NCBI GenBank assembly: GCA_015832175.1
Contig: WJXW01000003.1
Coordinates: 62,001 to 126,000 of the forward strand
DNA from: Paraphaeosphaeria minitans
Taxonomy: Eukaryota; Ascomycota; Dothideomycetes; Pleosporales; Didymosphaeriaceae
Length of the DNA stretch: 64,000 nt
Direction of reading: 5' to 3'
Below, in pieces: positions 1 through 11,739 of the stretch. The notes under the pieces were generated by a model, which saw only the letters and a list, made by a program, of their open reading frames with translations, did no database searches and was not told the DNA's origin. Position 1 is the first letter of the stretch. The number at the start of each line of letters is the position of its first letter. The position numbers were made by a program, and so were the translations under genes.

Positions 1-1469
1 GCCAGATACTCCCCCCTAACACGCTGCCTAATAACGTGTAGTAATATCTTATTACTACTGCCTAGTAACTTACTATAGATCCTAACTATTAGGACGCTAA
101 TAATAATAATGTTAAAGACCTAAGTAGGATGCCTCCTTTAGCCTAGGAGCCCTCCTTAAGGCGTATATAGTAGCCCTCTATCTCTACTTCTGCCTCTCTG
201 CCTACTAAGTAGGTCTGCTTCTAACCACTATCCTGTCTCTCTTCTACGCAGAGCCAGGCGTCCTAGGCGTTACCTACCTATATTAGGGCGACGACCTATA
301 ATAACTACTACGCAGAATAGGACTACTAACATAGGTAGGTAGCCTACTAGTAGCGTAGGAAGGTGGTTAAGCTAGGTCTACTTTGCCCTCCCCTAAACGC
401 TAGCTAGGTAGAAGTTAATGCCTATAATAGCATCGCGCTAGAAAATAAGCCTAACGTTACTTAAATCTTTAAGTAAAATATTAAGAAAGAAGATAATAAG
501 GGTAAAAGGCGTAACCTAATAACTATAGCTACTAGTTCCTATATAACTACTACCTATATACTAAATCACGCATAGTCGCTTAGTAATAAGACTATATAGT
601 AACACGCTACTACTTTCCTCTCCGCCTAGTGCTCTTATAGTAGCCCCTTCCCTATTTCTAGCTAGCTAGGGGCATTGCTAGTAGGCAAAGCGGGTACTAT
701 ATAGGTAATATAGGCTGTGTCCTACGCACCTAGGAGTGTAGTAGATAAAATCTTTACTACTACACACTATTTAGTTAAGCACTATAAGTGCTGTGTAGTA
801 GCTGTGTATATTAAGTACTACTAGGCGATAGCCTTCTATAGGCGTGCCTACGCTAATAAGATAGCTAAACTAGTAATAGAGGGGGTGCTATCTAAGTAAT
901 ATAATAGTAAGACTATTACTGCGCTTATTTAAATAGTTATACCTCCTAGCTATAAGCTACCTATATTAGCGCAGAATACGTAGAAGCTGTGCCTAAACTA
1001 AGCTACTTAGTAGTATAATACTACTAAAACCCTTAACTAGGGCTTCCTATACCTAATCCCTAGTAATGTTACCTATAAGTAGGTAGAGCAGACGCTGCGC
1101 GTTAGGGAGTGAAACCTCTAGCTAAAAGTAGTAAAAAAGATTAACCTAAAAGTGTACTAGGCAAGCCAGAGGCTAAGTGCGTAGTTAGGCGTAGACAGGT
1201 TAGTAGGTAAGCCTATTAGCAATAAAAATATACTACTTATTAAGGCGGTCGCACCCGCGCTGCCTATATAGATAGAGGAGGCCACTAATAGCAAAGAGGA
1301 GAGTAAGGAGGGTAAGGAGGGTAAAGAGGGTAAGAAGGGCAAGAAAGGTAAAGGTAAGGGCAAGGGCAAGAAGGGTAAGAATAGTAAAGATAATAAGGGT
1401 AAAGGCGACACTAAGCTTATACTAGCTTACTTACTGCGGCTAAGCCTAGTAGATATATTTACACCTTAA
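1..1469 (+). pseudogene. Degenerate gene C, copy 1 (5' end outside window), Lys/Gly-rich C-terminus
   Basis: Seen: one frame (codons starting at positions divisible by 3) can be followed from the window edge to a TAA at 1467-1469, with in-frame TAG/TAA at likely former Gln codons. It is rich in Gln, Ser and Thr early on, has a conserved-looking middle (730-1100), and ends in a strongly Lys/Gly/Glu-rich tail (about 1275-1420) made of GKK, GKG and KEG steps. The same frame and the same terminal TAA occur in copy 2 (ends 33603), which supports real coding and a real stop. The open frame on the opposite strand at 1157-1411 is only the antisense of the Lys-rich tail. I do not recognise the family; a basic tail would fit nucleic-acid binding, but that is inference. 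The Gln stops make it non-functional. Confidence 0.5.
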
Positions 1470-1721
1470 AAGTAGTTTTTCTAGCTTAGCATTACTTTCT
1501 TTTGTAACGCATTTAATTACTATTACTAGGGGTTGTAAATACACTCCTACTTACGCTAGACGCGTGCCTAACGCTCTTCTATTCTATTTTAAACCCTAAT
1601 ATGTTTATAAGACAGCCTCTCCCCCTAATTTACCTTACTTATACCCTATACAATAGATATAGATTCTTGTATTTCCCTTAGTTCTATAGTATACGTTACC
1701 TACTTTAAACCTTCTATTATT
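1470..1721 (+). promoter_or_regulatory. Intergenic leader upstream of gene B, copy 1
   Basis: No coding frame seen. From about 1590 it carries a stretch starting TTTTAAACCCTAAT and ending in the ATG context ATTATTATGTC. A very similar leader lies before gene G (5085-5502), so two neighbouring genes share 5' flanks. Promoter function is inferred from position only. Confidence 0.35.
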
Positions 1722-4700
1722 ATGTCCGCATTACATTTAAATTAGTATTATAGAAGGGGTTCTACTAGCTCCCTAGCTAGGGTAGTCCTACTATAACTCT
1801 ATATAGCGCTTAGATATATAGTAAGTCTATATTAGCCAGTTAAGGCTAAGAATAATCCTTCCCGCCTTATAGTTGTTACTAAAATTAATAACACTAATAA
1901 AGTGTTACTAGAATATATTAGTACTTTTAGAATCCTAGTCCTTACCCTTAATTACTTTAATGTTACAACTCTACAGCTCTTTCGCCTTTAGGCACTTATC
2001 CTATAGGATCGCCCACGTATTTTAAATAGCGAATTTGTTAATATATAAAGCGTCTTTTAATGGTCTAGTTCTAATCTGGTTAGATACTAGTATCATCCAC
2101 CTAGGGCAGTAATTAGTAGGGAGAAGGCAGGACTAGTAGTCGCCTTTACCCTATTTGTTTCCTATTCAAATATAATAGAATATAATAGTGTTCCCTATGT
2201 AGGTTGTCTTTTGTCTAGTAACAATAGCACATTAATCCTAAAATGCTCTGTTTAACTTATTTATTCTATAAGGGATAGCTAAAAGCAATAGTAGTGCTCT
2301 TTAAATAGTGTAAATTAAGTTCTAGTGTGGTTCTTTTAGACTTCTGGGATGTTATCTATTAAAGCCAAGTACTCTATAATGTCCTACTAGGTCTACCCCT
2401 AGTAAGGCTACAAATAAAGTGTTAGTGGCTTCTCCATATTATTAACTAACACGTGGTAGAAGAAGACAAAAATCTTCTAGAGCGGTCCTACGTAGTAAAG
2501 GCAAGGGTTCTAGTATAGCTTTAGCAAAGTAAGGGGAACATTAGTCTTATACTCCTATATTACTCTCCTGTAGGCGTAGCGGGAGGCTTTGCTAGCAATA
2601 TTCTACTATATTCTAGCTATACTCTTTACAGTTACATAGAGATAATATAACTTTAGATTACCTATAGCAGTTAGTACAGCTATATAGCGTAAAGCCTCTG
2701 CCTATGTAGACGTGTTGCTAAACACTTACAGGACACCTATGTAGGTAACCTAGGGATTTATAGAGACAAAGGGTACACTAGCTATAGCTGCCAATTACTC
2801 CTGCTTTACTTTCTTAGCCTATTGCGACGCTTTCTAGAGTTAATCTATAAATCTACTACTAGTAGGAGCAGACATAGGTATAGGGTCTACGCTAGATTCA
2901 GCTGTAATCTTAACTCTTTTAGTGGTGGCTTTAGAGCTATATGAGTTAGTAGATAGTTTAACTATAAATTTATAAGTGAGACGAAGGTTTTAGAATACAG
3001 GTGGCATAGAGGGAAAAAGCTATTAGTAATCTACGCCTTTTACTTACTTACTATAACAGCGTGTCCTTAATTCTTCGCCTACGTTCGTAATATAGAGTTT
3101 GTATTCTTGGCGTAGGTGTTAGTGCACGTTATAGCTTACAGAGAACCTAGTGGCGATATAGGTATAGTAACGACAGTAATAAGCGTTAGGGATAACACAT
3201 AGGCTAGGGAAGGCTAGTACTAAGGTTTTAGGGACTATAAATTCTTTATATTTCTCTTATAGTAGTAGGTAAAGGTTCCTAAGCTTATTAACACTTTCTT
3301 AGATAACGCGCCTCTCTTTACTAGTTATCTCTTATCTATACTCCTTATTAAACTAAGAAAATACCTTACTTAGGAGTATCACATATCCATACAGTACACA
3401 AGTGATAAAGTGATGGGTTTTATTATAGTAGATGTATTTAGGAGTCTCTATAGTTAGTAGTAGTGTAAAAGATTTCAATCCACATCTATAGTTTAAATAA
3501 CGCGGCTAAACTTTAGTGCTAACAGAAGAGGATAAACGCTAGGCAATATTTATTATCCTAGGTTGTATTTACACTACACTACGCCATAGCCTACTATTCT
3601 TTAATCTTACAGGCTAAGGTGCTTTAGGATAATAGTAGTCTAATTCCCTCCCTTATATAAGACGCATATAAGCGGGTTTATAATTAGAAGCCTTTATAGT
3701 GTTCTATTCTATAAATAACAGGTCGTCCCGCTAAGGCATTTATAAGCAGCTTACTAGAGTCTACAGTATAATAGATATATAAATAAGTAAAAAAGGGAGA
3801 ATTTTTACGCTTCTTACACTCTATCTATAGGGACCAAGCGCGATAAAGTGACGGTAAAGAAGAGTTAGATAAAGAGGAAGACACTAGGGTAACTACTATA
3901 AAACTACCTCTAAAACAAAAATAAACATTAAATGTGACTAGCTATTTAGTAAAGAATAGAAATTAAGACCCAAAGCGTTAGCTAGTAGACACAATAGTAG
4001 AGGTCGTGCTATATATATAAGACATAGACGCGGGGTTATCGCAAGATAATAGAGAAGAGGAACGTTATTATATATTTATATATAAACTACTAGGGGTAGG
4101 CGTTAATATTGCGGGAGGGATAATAAGCTAAGTAATTACTATAGGTGCAGCTAAGTGTCTATAAGATTAGAAAATAGTGTTACAGGTCTAGAGAATAAAA
4201 CACACATAGGGCCTATAGTTATTTAGGGAAAAGGTGGAAAGACTCCTAGATATAGTTAACAGTACTAGACATAACACTATACCTAAGAGTAGTATAGCAT
4301 TATCGCAAAGCTCTAGTGCTGGTTTCATAGAAAATAGTTTTATAGAAAATAGTTTTATATAATTTGAGACAGAGAGGTTCCGTTCACTATATAAGAGCGT
4401 AAGATAGGGATAGGCAGTTAGTATAGTAAGTAAGATATAGTAGCGCTAAATATAGGCAGCACTTTAGTCAGAGTTTAAATTGTTAGAGGCCCTAGTACGG
4501 AAAAGGAAGATACTATCTAGTAGAAGAGGGAAAGGATACGCATCTATAGTAAAAAAGCTTCTATTTGCTTAAGAATTTAGAATAATAGAAGAGGAAGAAC
4601 TAAGTAAGGGAATACATCCTATAGTGTGGAGGGAATTTGGTTAGTGCCTAGATATAGGAAGAAGATGGTGTCTGCTTAAGGTAAGATTTAGTGTAGGCGT

Positions 4701-4944
4701 ATTTATAATACTGCTGCGGAACTCTGTATCCAACACCTATATTAAACAAGGCATAATAGTTACGCAGCTCTAATAGTAGATAGATATAGTTACGTAATGT
4801 AATAATACTATCTTTAACAGCGTAATAGCTGTGGCAGAAATATATAAGGCGTGTATATTAGATCTAGAGCTGTTAGAGCCCTTATTCCTAGAAATACTTT
4901 CTAACAAGAACCTGGCGGATTATAATTTGGTTACAGGATTTTAA
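1722..4944 (+). pseudogene. Degenerate gene B, copy 1, large unrecognised protein
   Basis: Begins at an ATG at 1722 (MSALHLNQYYRRG) and can be read to about 3020. The frame then shifts and continues from about 3080 to a TAA at 4942-4944 that is kept in all four copies in the window. The shift lies at a spot with a TTACTTACTATAACAG-like run (branch point plus 3' splice site), so an intron or an indel is likely. The second part is the better supported: the diverged copy at 47500-49377 keeps the reading frame across many substitutions, with shared runs such as DIGIV and RDNTQARE. Length would be about 1,050 codons. The C-terminal half is rich in charged and Gln residues (4000-4900). No family recognised with confidence. 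A short stretch at 2430-2530 (Trp, then Phe-rich) recalls the region following the C2H2 domain of fungal OrsD-like proteins, but this is weak. RIP stops throughout. Confidence 0.5.
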
Positions 4945-5499
4945 CTAGTAAGTAGTTAAAGGCTTCTTAAGGATCTTGGCAATAGGTACGTTATATAGGG
5001 AGAGACTTAGTATAATTATTATTCCTTAGTATTATATATATAGGGGTTATCGCGCCCCTTCTCCCCTACATTTTCTATTCTGTTTTAAACCCTAATCTGT
5101 TTATAAGATAACCTCTTTTTCTAATTTAGTTGGCCTTACTATCCTATTTTATATATCCTATCTTATATAGTTATGCTTTGTCTCGCTCGCTAATAGCTAA
5201 GAGAAACGTTAGATGTATAGGTTTTGTAGCTAGTTTAGGGTGGTAAGCTTTACTATTATAGAGGACGTATTACTAACCTATATATACGCTTTACTTCTGT
5301 TTGCATTTTGTCTTTAATGTCTATATTACTATAACTATTCTTTTATATAATTTTCCCTCTTTATTTATTAGTAAGTTTTATTCTAGCGAATAGTTACTTG
5401 TGTGCCCTATGTGCCGTATATAGAGTTAGTAGTTCTTATATTTCCTTTAGTTTCTATAGTGTGCGTAACTTACTAGCGCAAGTTAAACCTTATATTATT
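4945..5499 (+). promoter_or_regulatory. Spacer and leader before frame G, copy 1
   Basis: 555 bp between the gene B stop and the start of frame G. The segments 5085-5140 and 5415-5499 resemble the leader of gene B (1600-1721), but are split by about 280 bp absent from the gene B leader. Nothing else recognised. Confidence 0.3.
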
Positions 5500-6330
5500 A
5501 TGTCTACATTATATTTAAATATGTGTTATTCTATAGCCTTACTGTCCTAGCGTACAATTATATATTCTGTTAACCTAGAAGTTGCCTCTACTAAATTAAT
5601 AGGACGCGCGATTATGCGCTTCCTGTGTCTACTACGTCCTACTTATAGCGTGGGTAACATAGATTTTAGAGTAGTTACAGCCAGCAGGTTACCCCTTAGT
5701 TCTGCCTTAGCATCTAGTTACTATTATTGTTTAGCAAAGCCAGGTAATTGTTCTTTAGGTTTAATACTTAGTAGGCAGTAAGCAGAGCCTATAGCATAAC
5801 TACTTATAGGGGTATATATATAACTACTAGTTAAAGAAATAAACAGCGCTTATAAAGTAGATACATTTACTCTATCTAGTATTGTTACATAATTGTGTTA
5901 GGCAGTTTTGGCCAATATCTATTAACCCGCTTATTTTATCATGTAAGGAAAGTGCGCAGAGATATTTCGTAAAGGGCTTAGATTATAATTTAGTAATAGT
6001 AGGGGCGTAGGCTCTACTAGTAATTTAGGAATTATTCTAAGCTCTTAGTTTTGTGTAATTATAGATAGCGAATTGCTTACACATTATCTTCTTTATTAGG
6101 AAGGTCTCTATCCTACAATATCTATTTGGCATTTGCTTGCCTTTTAAATATACCTATATAATGGCGGGTGTTTAGAGATGTATTAATTAAATACTTATTT
6201 AATGGGAATAAGGGTTCTCTATACGCATTTGTTAGTGTGGCTAGTAACAGTTTGTGGCGCTTAGTTTTAGTAACCTTTCTTATTTAAGGTTTAAATTTAG
6301 GCTTTCTAACTTGGCTGCCATTAGATAATC
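5500..6330 (+). pseudogene. Possible degenerate gene G, copy 1
   Basis: A frame starting at the ATG at 5500 (MSTLYLNMCYS) can be read with stops mainly at Gln positions to the block border at 5946 and on, in the same frame, into 5947-6330 (GKCAEIFRKGLRL...). The second half is hydrophobic. The upstream sequence and first residues parallel those of gene B. The part after 5947 belongs to the 11-kb block and recurs at 17640 without the first half. No family recognised; the frame may be fortuitous, because AT-rich RIP sequence gives long pseudo-frames once stops are read as Gln. Confidence 0.3.
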
Positions 6331-6710
6331 GTGGTGACATGTTTGTTGGTTTAATGGATATGGGTGTTAGGTTAATGGAACTATACCTAGTGTTGTGGGG
6401 TAAGGAAAGACGCAACTTAATTGTGACTAATTAGTAAGCATTCCTTAGCAGCTACGCAGCCTAATATAGAAATATAAGAGGATTAAATTCAAAAGCGCAC
6501 ATCTGTACTTACATGCCTATAATTTAATCTATAGATTGCCTATAATTAACTGTATCTAAGCATATAGATGAGAGCGGGAAATAGGGTTTATATCTTCTAT
6601 GTTTATTTTTTTAATAAGTAGAGAAGATGTGGTAAGATGAAGAAAAGATTACTAGAGAAACCTTTAAATATATATTAATAGTATATAACTAATATGCTAT
6701 TGCTACCTGT
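6331..6710. other. Spacer downstream of gene A, copy 1
   Basis: 380 bp of AT-rich sequence between the end of frame G and the convergent 3' end of gene A. No feature recognised beyond a T-run at 6607-6613. Confidence 0.3.
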
Positions 6711-9700
6711 CTATAGACTCTTAAGATTAGATGGATCGCTTACCTCTTCACTTTCTAATATAATAAATCCACTAGTAGCTGTGTGCATAGGTTGAGCTAG
6801 CTAGTCACTATTCTTATTTTTATTTTTACTTAGGTCATCCTGCCATTCACTAAATTTGGTGTTAAACTTGTTAATATAACTAAATAGGGTTAGTAAAGAC
6901 CCTATTTCGTCTAAACTGCCTAGTAGGTATAAGTGTTCTAAGACATCTCCTTTATTGTAGAAGGTGAAAATATAACATTGCTTAAGGACCTTTCTAACTT
7001 TAGATGCTAATAACTGTTGTTAAGTAGTGTAGATATAATAAAATATTAATTAGTCCTCAGGTGCAATGCGTGGAAACATCCATTTTGTCTGCTCTAAGTT
7101 ACTTAGCAGTTGGTGTCGAATTATTATACTTAATTGCCTAATAGACTTGCTGTTACTACCTAGCATAGATACTATTTTCCCAGAGTATAGGAGGATCCCC
7201 TAAATATAAACATAAGCAATTTATAAAATGTACATTTTGTATAAAGCGTATATTTCGTCCACAGCATGTCCTAGTAGTACTATTTTAAAGGCTTCTAGGT
7301 ATAATAGTATTACTTACATCTATAGCGCTTTCTTTAGCTAGGGAGGGTTATTATTATCTAATATAAACAAGGGAGCTACCCTGCCCTACCATGTCCTATA
7401 ACTAAAGGTTAGGAAAAGAGTGGTCTTATAGTTGTGTTACTTTATAATTTCTAGGTGGCTTAGTCTAAGTCGCGCTCTAATAATCTTAGAAACACTAGAG
7501 AAAGAAAGTATATCTATTCCCCTATTTACTAGGTGCTCTATGTGGGCTTACTAGAAGAAAGGTTCTAGGTTTTTCTAATTACTAACTTTATTATAGGTTA
7601 GCCAGCGTTGCCCTATAATTTCCTATACAAAGAGATTGTATGCTCTTATTGCCTACATAGATAGTAAAAAGAATAGCTTCTACTATACTTTTAAATTAGT
7701 TGCACCTTAACTAATTAAAAGAGTAGATTCTATTAAGTGGCAAATGAATTTAAACTAATAGGACTCTAAGGTTCGCATCCTATAGAGGTAGAGGCGGCGC
7801 TTCGACTTTTGCAGAACATAGTAGTAGATATCTAGATAGGGATATTTACTAAGTTAGAATTTTGGTATAAGTTTGTTCTATATGCCTAAGCGAAAGGGAA
7901 TCTAAACAATACTAAATTGCTTTATAGATTTAGCATATTTAAGGCCTTAGCGTCGCTTAGGCTTGCATCTCCGCATGTGTTTTAGTATAATAGTACCACC
8001 TAGTAAGGGTTTCTAGTGTTTGAAAACACAGGGTCTTTAGTACTCCTTACTAGAGCTAAGGGAAGGAAGACTACTCAAATCTTTACAGTTTAACACAAAG
8101 TAAAGAGTGTAAGTAAATATAGTTATAGCTATGTAGTTAAGTTCTTAATCTTTAGTTAGTAGGTTAAGATAGTAAGCTACAGCAGCAATTAATTCTAGAG
8201 CTGCTAGCCAATAATTATATTCTACTGTATAGAAGTGATTAACTTTATGTGTTGGCAGAATCTAGAATCTATAATAAGTATTAGTATCTACCTAGTGTAT
8301 ATGCTCTGTGTTATTAATATTAAGAGGCGCTAACGCGGTTCTAGACTAGTGCAGCTATATGCGAAGTTCTTGGCAATTAAAATAGAATATCTGGCAGGAC
8401 TTAGGTAATAGAATTACGCGTATACGGGCCTTATAGAGCTTAATTTAATTTAGGAGTTACTTAACTTAAACAATGCTCTACTTATTATATCTAGTGTTAC
8501 TAAATTTTGTCTTGTTTAAGAATTCCTAAGTGGCACTAATAACTTCTAGATTAGGATTTAAAAATAAACTATACCCATAAATAGGTGCATATGTAGTCTC
8601 CTTAATAGTGTTATAGACTTTCACATGTTAAATTCTGGCTTAGTAAAATTTATTGCTATAGCAAAGCTCTAATTTAGTAGATCCAGCATTAGTACCAGCA
8701 AAGGTATAGAAACGCGGCTTTAAACGTGATCCTCGCTTACTATAATTAAAGAAGGATATCTATTATTTAAGGTAATAGGATTTTCGCAATGTAGTTGTAC
8801 TAGTAACATTTAATCCAGTTTGAATGCCGAGATCCTAATAGAAGCGATATAGGTCTAGAAAGTTTATGTTCCAGTAAGACTGAATAAATTCTTCTAAAGA
8901 TGTTTAATAGGTAGACAAGGAAGAATAACTACTAAGTTTAGACAGTTTAAGGTTGTAACAAGATACGATAAGTACAGGATCACTAAAGGCGTTATTAGAA
9001 ATGTTATAGTCTAGGAAAGTAACATCTTGTGCTAAATCCACAATAGTATCCCAAAAAGATTTAAGAATTTGTTTTAGGATATCCTGTTAAGTGTTAACAT
9101 GACGATTACCTAGTGTCTGTGTATAACTTTATTTAAGATACACTTTAGAGTTCGCTTTTAGCTGCGTATAGCTAATAGAATAATGCCTAGCACTACTTGG
9201 ATTGTATACACTACGCAGAGTAGGGAGAATAATACACTCTAGCTATTAAGCTAAGGTATAGTCTAGAAGGTGTTAGGTTTATCTAGTAATAGCCTTCCTT
9301 TTAGCTAAGGTAAACTGTAGAAGAAAACATGGCCAGAATATATAACACTTAAACCTATTATATAGTCTAAGAAGAACGTTCTTGTGTTGTGAAAGATTTA
9401 CAGGTGAGAAAGACACATATTAATTACTAGTAAAACCCTTAGTAAAGCCAGGCAAGAAGGAGAAAGATAGGTTATACTAGAAGATACTAAGACTAGTTAG
9501 AGAGAAAACAATACTATTATAATTAAATTGTTAAACAAGATAATGTACCCTGTTTTATTATAATAGAAAGTGCGCTTCTATGCAATCTATGCTTAGTAAT
9601 AAAACATTATATAGGTTTAGATTAGGAACACCTATAAGTAGTTCTGCCCAGGCACGAAAGTTTTAGGTATTATTACGTGGATAGCGGGCTAATGCCTTTA

Positions 9701-10914
9701 GTAGCATTAATAGCTATAGATAAGAAGAGATAGTAGAAATAAAAGCTAGTATGTATTTGTTTATCTACTGTGTCTAGGTATAGAGTCGTGAGCCGCTTAA
9801 TTAAGGTGGCACAGTGTAGTTACATAGTGTACTAATGCAGTTCTGGACAGCATTTAATAGTAGACAATAGAACTCGCTTAGGCTTAGCGACAAATATACT
9901 GTGATTGCTGTTAGGTACTGTTTAGATTAGTAGGGGAGAAAGGGAAGGGGACTAAAGACCCTTAGAGGGGTCCTCTAGCCCCTAGCCTCTATAATATTAA
10001 TAGGTTAAGTTGGCGTACCTAGTGTTACACTCTTATAATTGTGAGAGTAGTTTTTATCTAATCTGTTATTAGAGGCGTAGATTAAAGGCCTAGGTAATGT
10101 GTCTGTAGGCGTAACATTATTATTATTTAGGTAGAGTTCTGCTAATAATAAATTAATGTCTAAGTTAATCTATAGCGAGAAATCAACTAAATCTATTAGT
10201 GGTAAGTCTTATATAGTAACTCCTATAGAGGAAGCTGTAACTACTAGACTAGAAACACTAGGTAGAGGATCTAAATGTCCTATAAGGTATTTATTTGTGG
10301 TACTAGAGCGGGTATTACTAAAGAGATGCTTAAGATCTACTGTAAGGTTATCTAGATTAGTAAGGGCTAGTCTATTAACATCTAGTATTAGTAGGTTTTC
10401 GTTTAGTTGTTCTAATACTAGGACAACTCTAGGAGATATTATTAGCTGCCTATAAGTAGCATACTATGTAGCTAGTAAGCTAGTCTCTAGTTTATTATAT
10501 TAAAGGTGTGCTAAGCAATGCTTAACATCCTAAGTTTACGCCCTATTAGTTAATGTTAGTCGTGCTACTATACTTATAGTAGGTATAGGTAGAGGTATAG
10601 GTGTAGGCAATTATTGCGTTAAACTTAGTATAATTAGCTAAGTCTTTAGCTAAGGTGCAACTTAAGAGGTGGTTACTAGTAATAGGTGTATAATTAGGAG
10701 GGTTTTATTGCTACTAAGTATAAAATGCGATGCCTTACTAATAAATATTAGTTTTAAGATAGTTTAGTAAATAGAGATAAACAGCTTATTTTATCCTAAC
10801 GTTTAAGGTGCCATTAAAGGCCTAGAAGGCCTTATAGGCTTTATTTAACTTCGCCTTTAACGCCTTTTGCTAAGCTAGTCGCTCTTCTAGTGTAAGGTTA
10901 AGTTTTAGTGGCAT
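6711..10914 (-). pseudogene. Degenerate gene A, copy 1, large protein of the helicase block
   Basis: Minus-strand gene starting at ATG (complement of 10912-10914; MPLKLNLTLEERLAQQKALK) and followed down to a TAG at 6711-6713, about 1,400 codons. The start region is Gln/Lys-rich and helical. The middle (9900-8100) is a long, mostly Leu/Tyr/Ser/Asn-rich frame. Near 8000 there is a basic Cys/His stretch (HMRRCKPKRRQ), which could be part of a zinc-binding site. The last ~130 codons (7100-6713) are nearly free of stops and end in an acidic tail. One frame change is seen near 10450 (intron or indel). The plus-strand open frame at 10156-10455 is a shadow. The gene is divergent in position from the ~62-bp array, which lies just upstream of its ATG. 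Family not recognised; Gln-to-stop changes abolish function. Confidence 0.5.
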
Positions 10915-11029
10915 AGTGTTAGTGGCATAATACCCTAGTTGGGGATATTACTAAGAATAAGGATAAAAGTATATAGAGAGGAGCTAGTGCGCAGAGACAG
11001 GCAAAAATTTAGAGTAGATACTATCTATA

Positions 11030-11640
11030 AAATAGTAGCCCTATAAGCCCTATAGCTCTAAGTGGCCAGCATCCGTCTGTGCGTCCTTAGAAATAGGTAG
11101 CCCTATAAGCCCTATAGCTCTAAGTGGCCAGCGCCTAGTGGCGCTATCTGTAAAATAGGCAGCCCTATAAGCCCTATAGCTCTAAGTGGCCAGCGCCTAG
11201 TAGCGCTATCTATAAAATAGGCAGCCCTATAAGCCCTATAGCTCTAAGTGGCCAGTGTCTATCTATGCGTCCTTAGAAATTAGCAGCCCTATAAGCCCTA
11301 TAGCTCTAAGTGGCCAGCGCCTAGTAGCGCTATCTATAAAATAGGTAGCCCTATAAGCCTTATAGCTCTAAGTGGCTAGCGCCTAGTGGCGCTATCTGTA
11401 AAATAGGCAGCCCTATAAGCCCTATAGCTCTAAGTGGCCAGCGTCTATCTGTGCGTCCTTAGAAATTGGCAGCCCTATAAGCCCTATAGCTCTAAGTAGC
11501 TAGCGCCTAGTGGCGCTATTTATAAAATAGGCAGCCCTATAAGCCCTATGGCTCTAAGTGGCCAGCGCCTATCTGTGCTATCTAGGAAATTAACAGCCCT
11601 ATGAGCCCTATAGCTCTAAGTGGCCAGCTAAATATTAGCA
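11030..11640. repeat. ~62-bp minisatellite array, 10 units (block copy 1)
   Basis: Ten units, each opening with AGCCCTATAAGCCCTATAG. Two main types alternate. Type I carries a perfect inverted repeat AGCGCC-TAGT-GGCGCT. Type II carries GTCTATCTGTGCGTCCTTAG in its place. A third variant (CTGTCTAGGAAATTAAC type) is always next to last, followed by a terminal unit. Order here: II, I, I, II, I, I, II, I, III, terminal. The array sits 116 bp upstream of the gene A start codon. Confidence 0.9.
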
Positions 11641-11739
11641 TAAATGCTGCTATTGCAGTAGCCTATTTGTTATAGGTAAGAAGGGGCTTAAAGACCCCTA
11701 TTTTCTCTATATTAAGCTAAGTTGCGAGTAAGACCAAGA

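Noticed and set aside
1157..1411. Minus-strand open frame rich in Leu/Pro (also 33300-33545)
   Set aside because: Antisense of the Lys/Gly-rich tail of gene C; low complexity, no independent support.
1470..5500. LTR pair formed by the similar leaders at ~1600 and ~5100-5500
   Set aside because: No TG..CA ends or target duplications, the similarity is interrupted and each copy leads into a start codon; more like duplicated 5' flanks.
10156..10455. Plus-strand 99-codon open frame (also 42233-42445)
   Set aside because: Opposite to gene A, whose minus-strand frame is longer and conserved in copies 1-3; the plus frame is broken in copy 2.
11030..11640. Possible CRISPR-like array of ~62-bp repeats
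   Set aside because: No alternating repeat/unique spacer pattern; units are contiguous variants in a eukaryotic setting.
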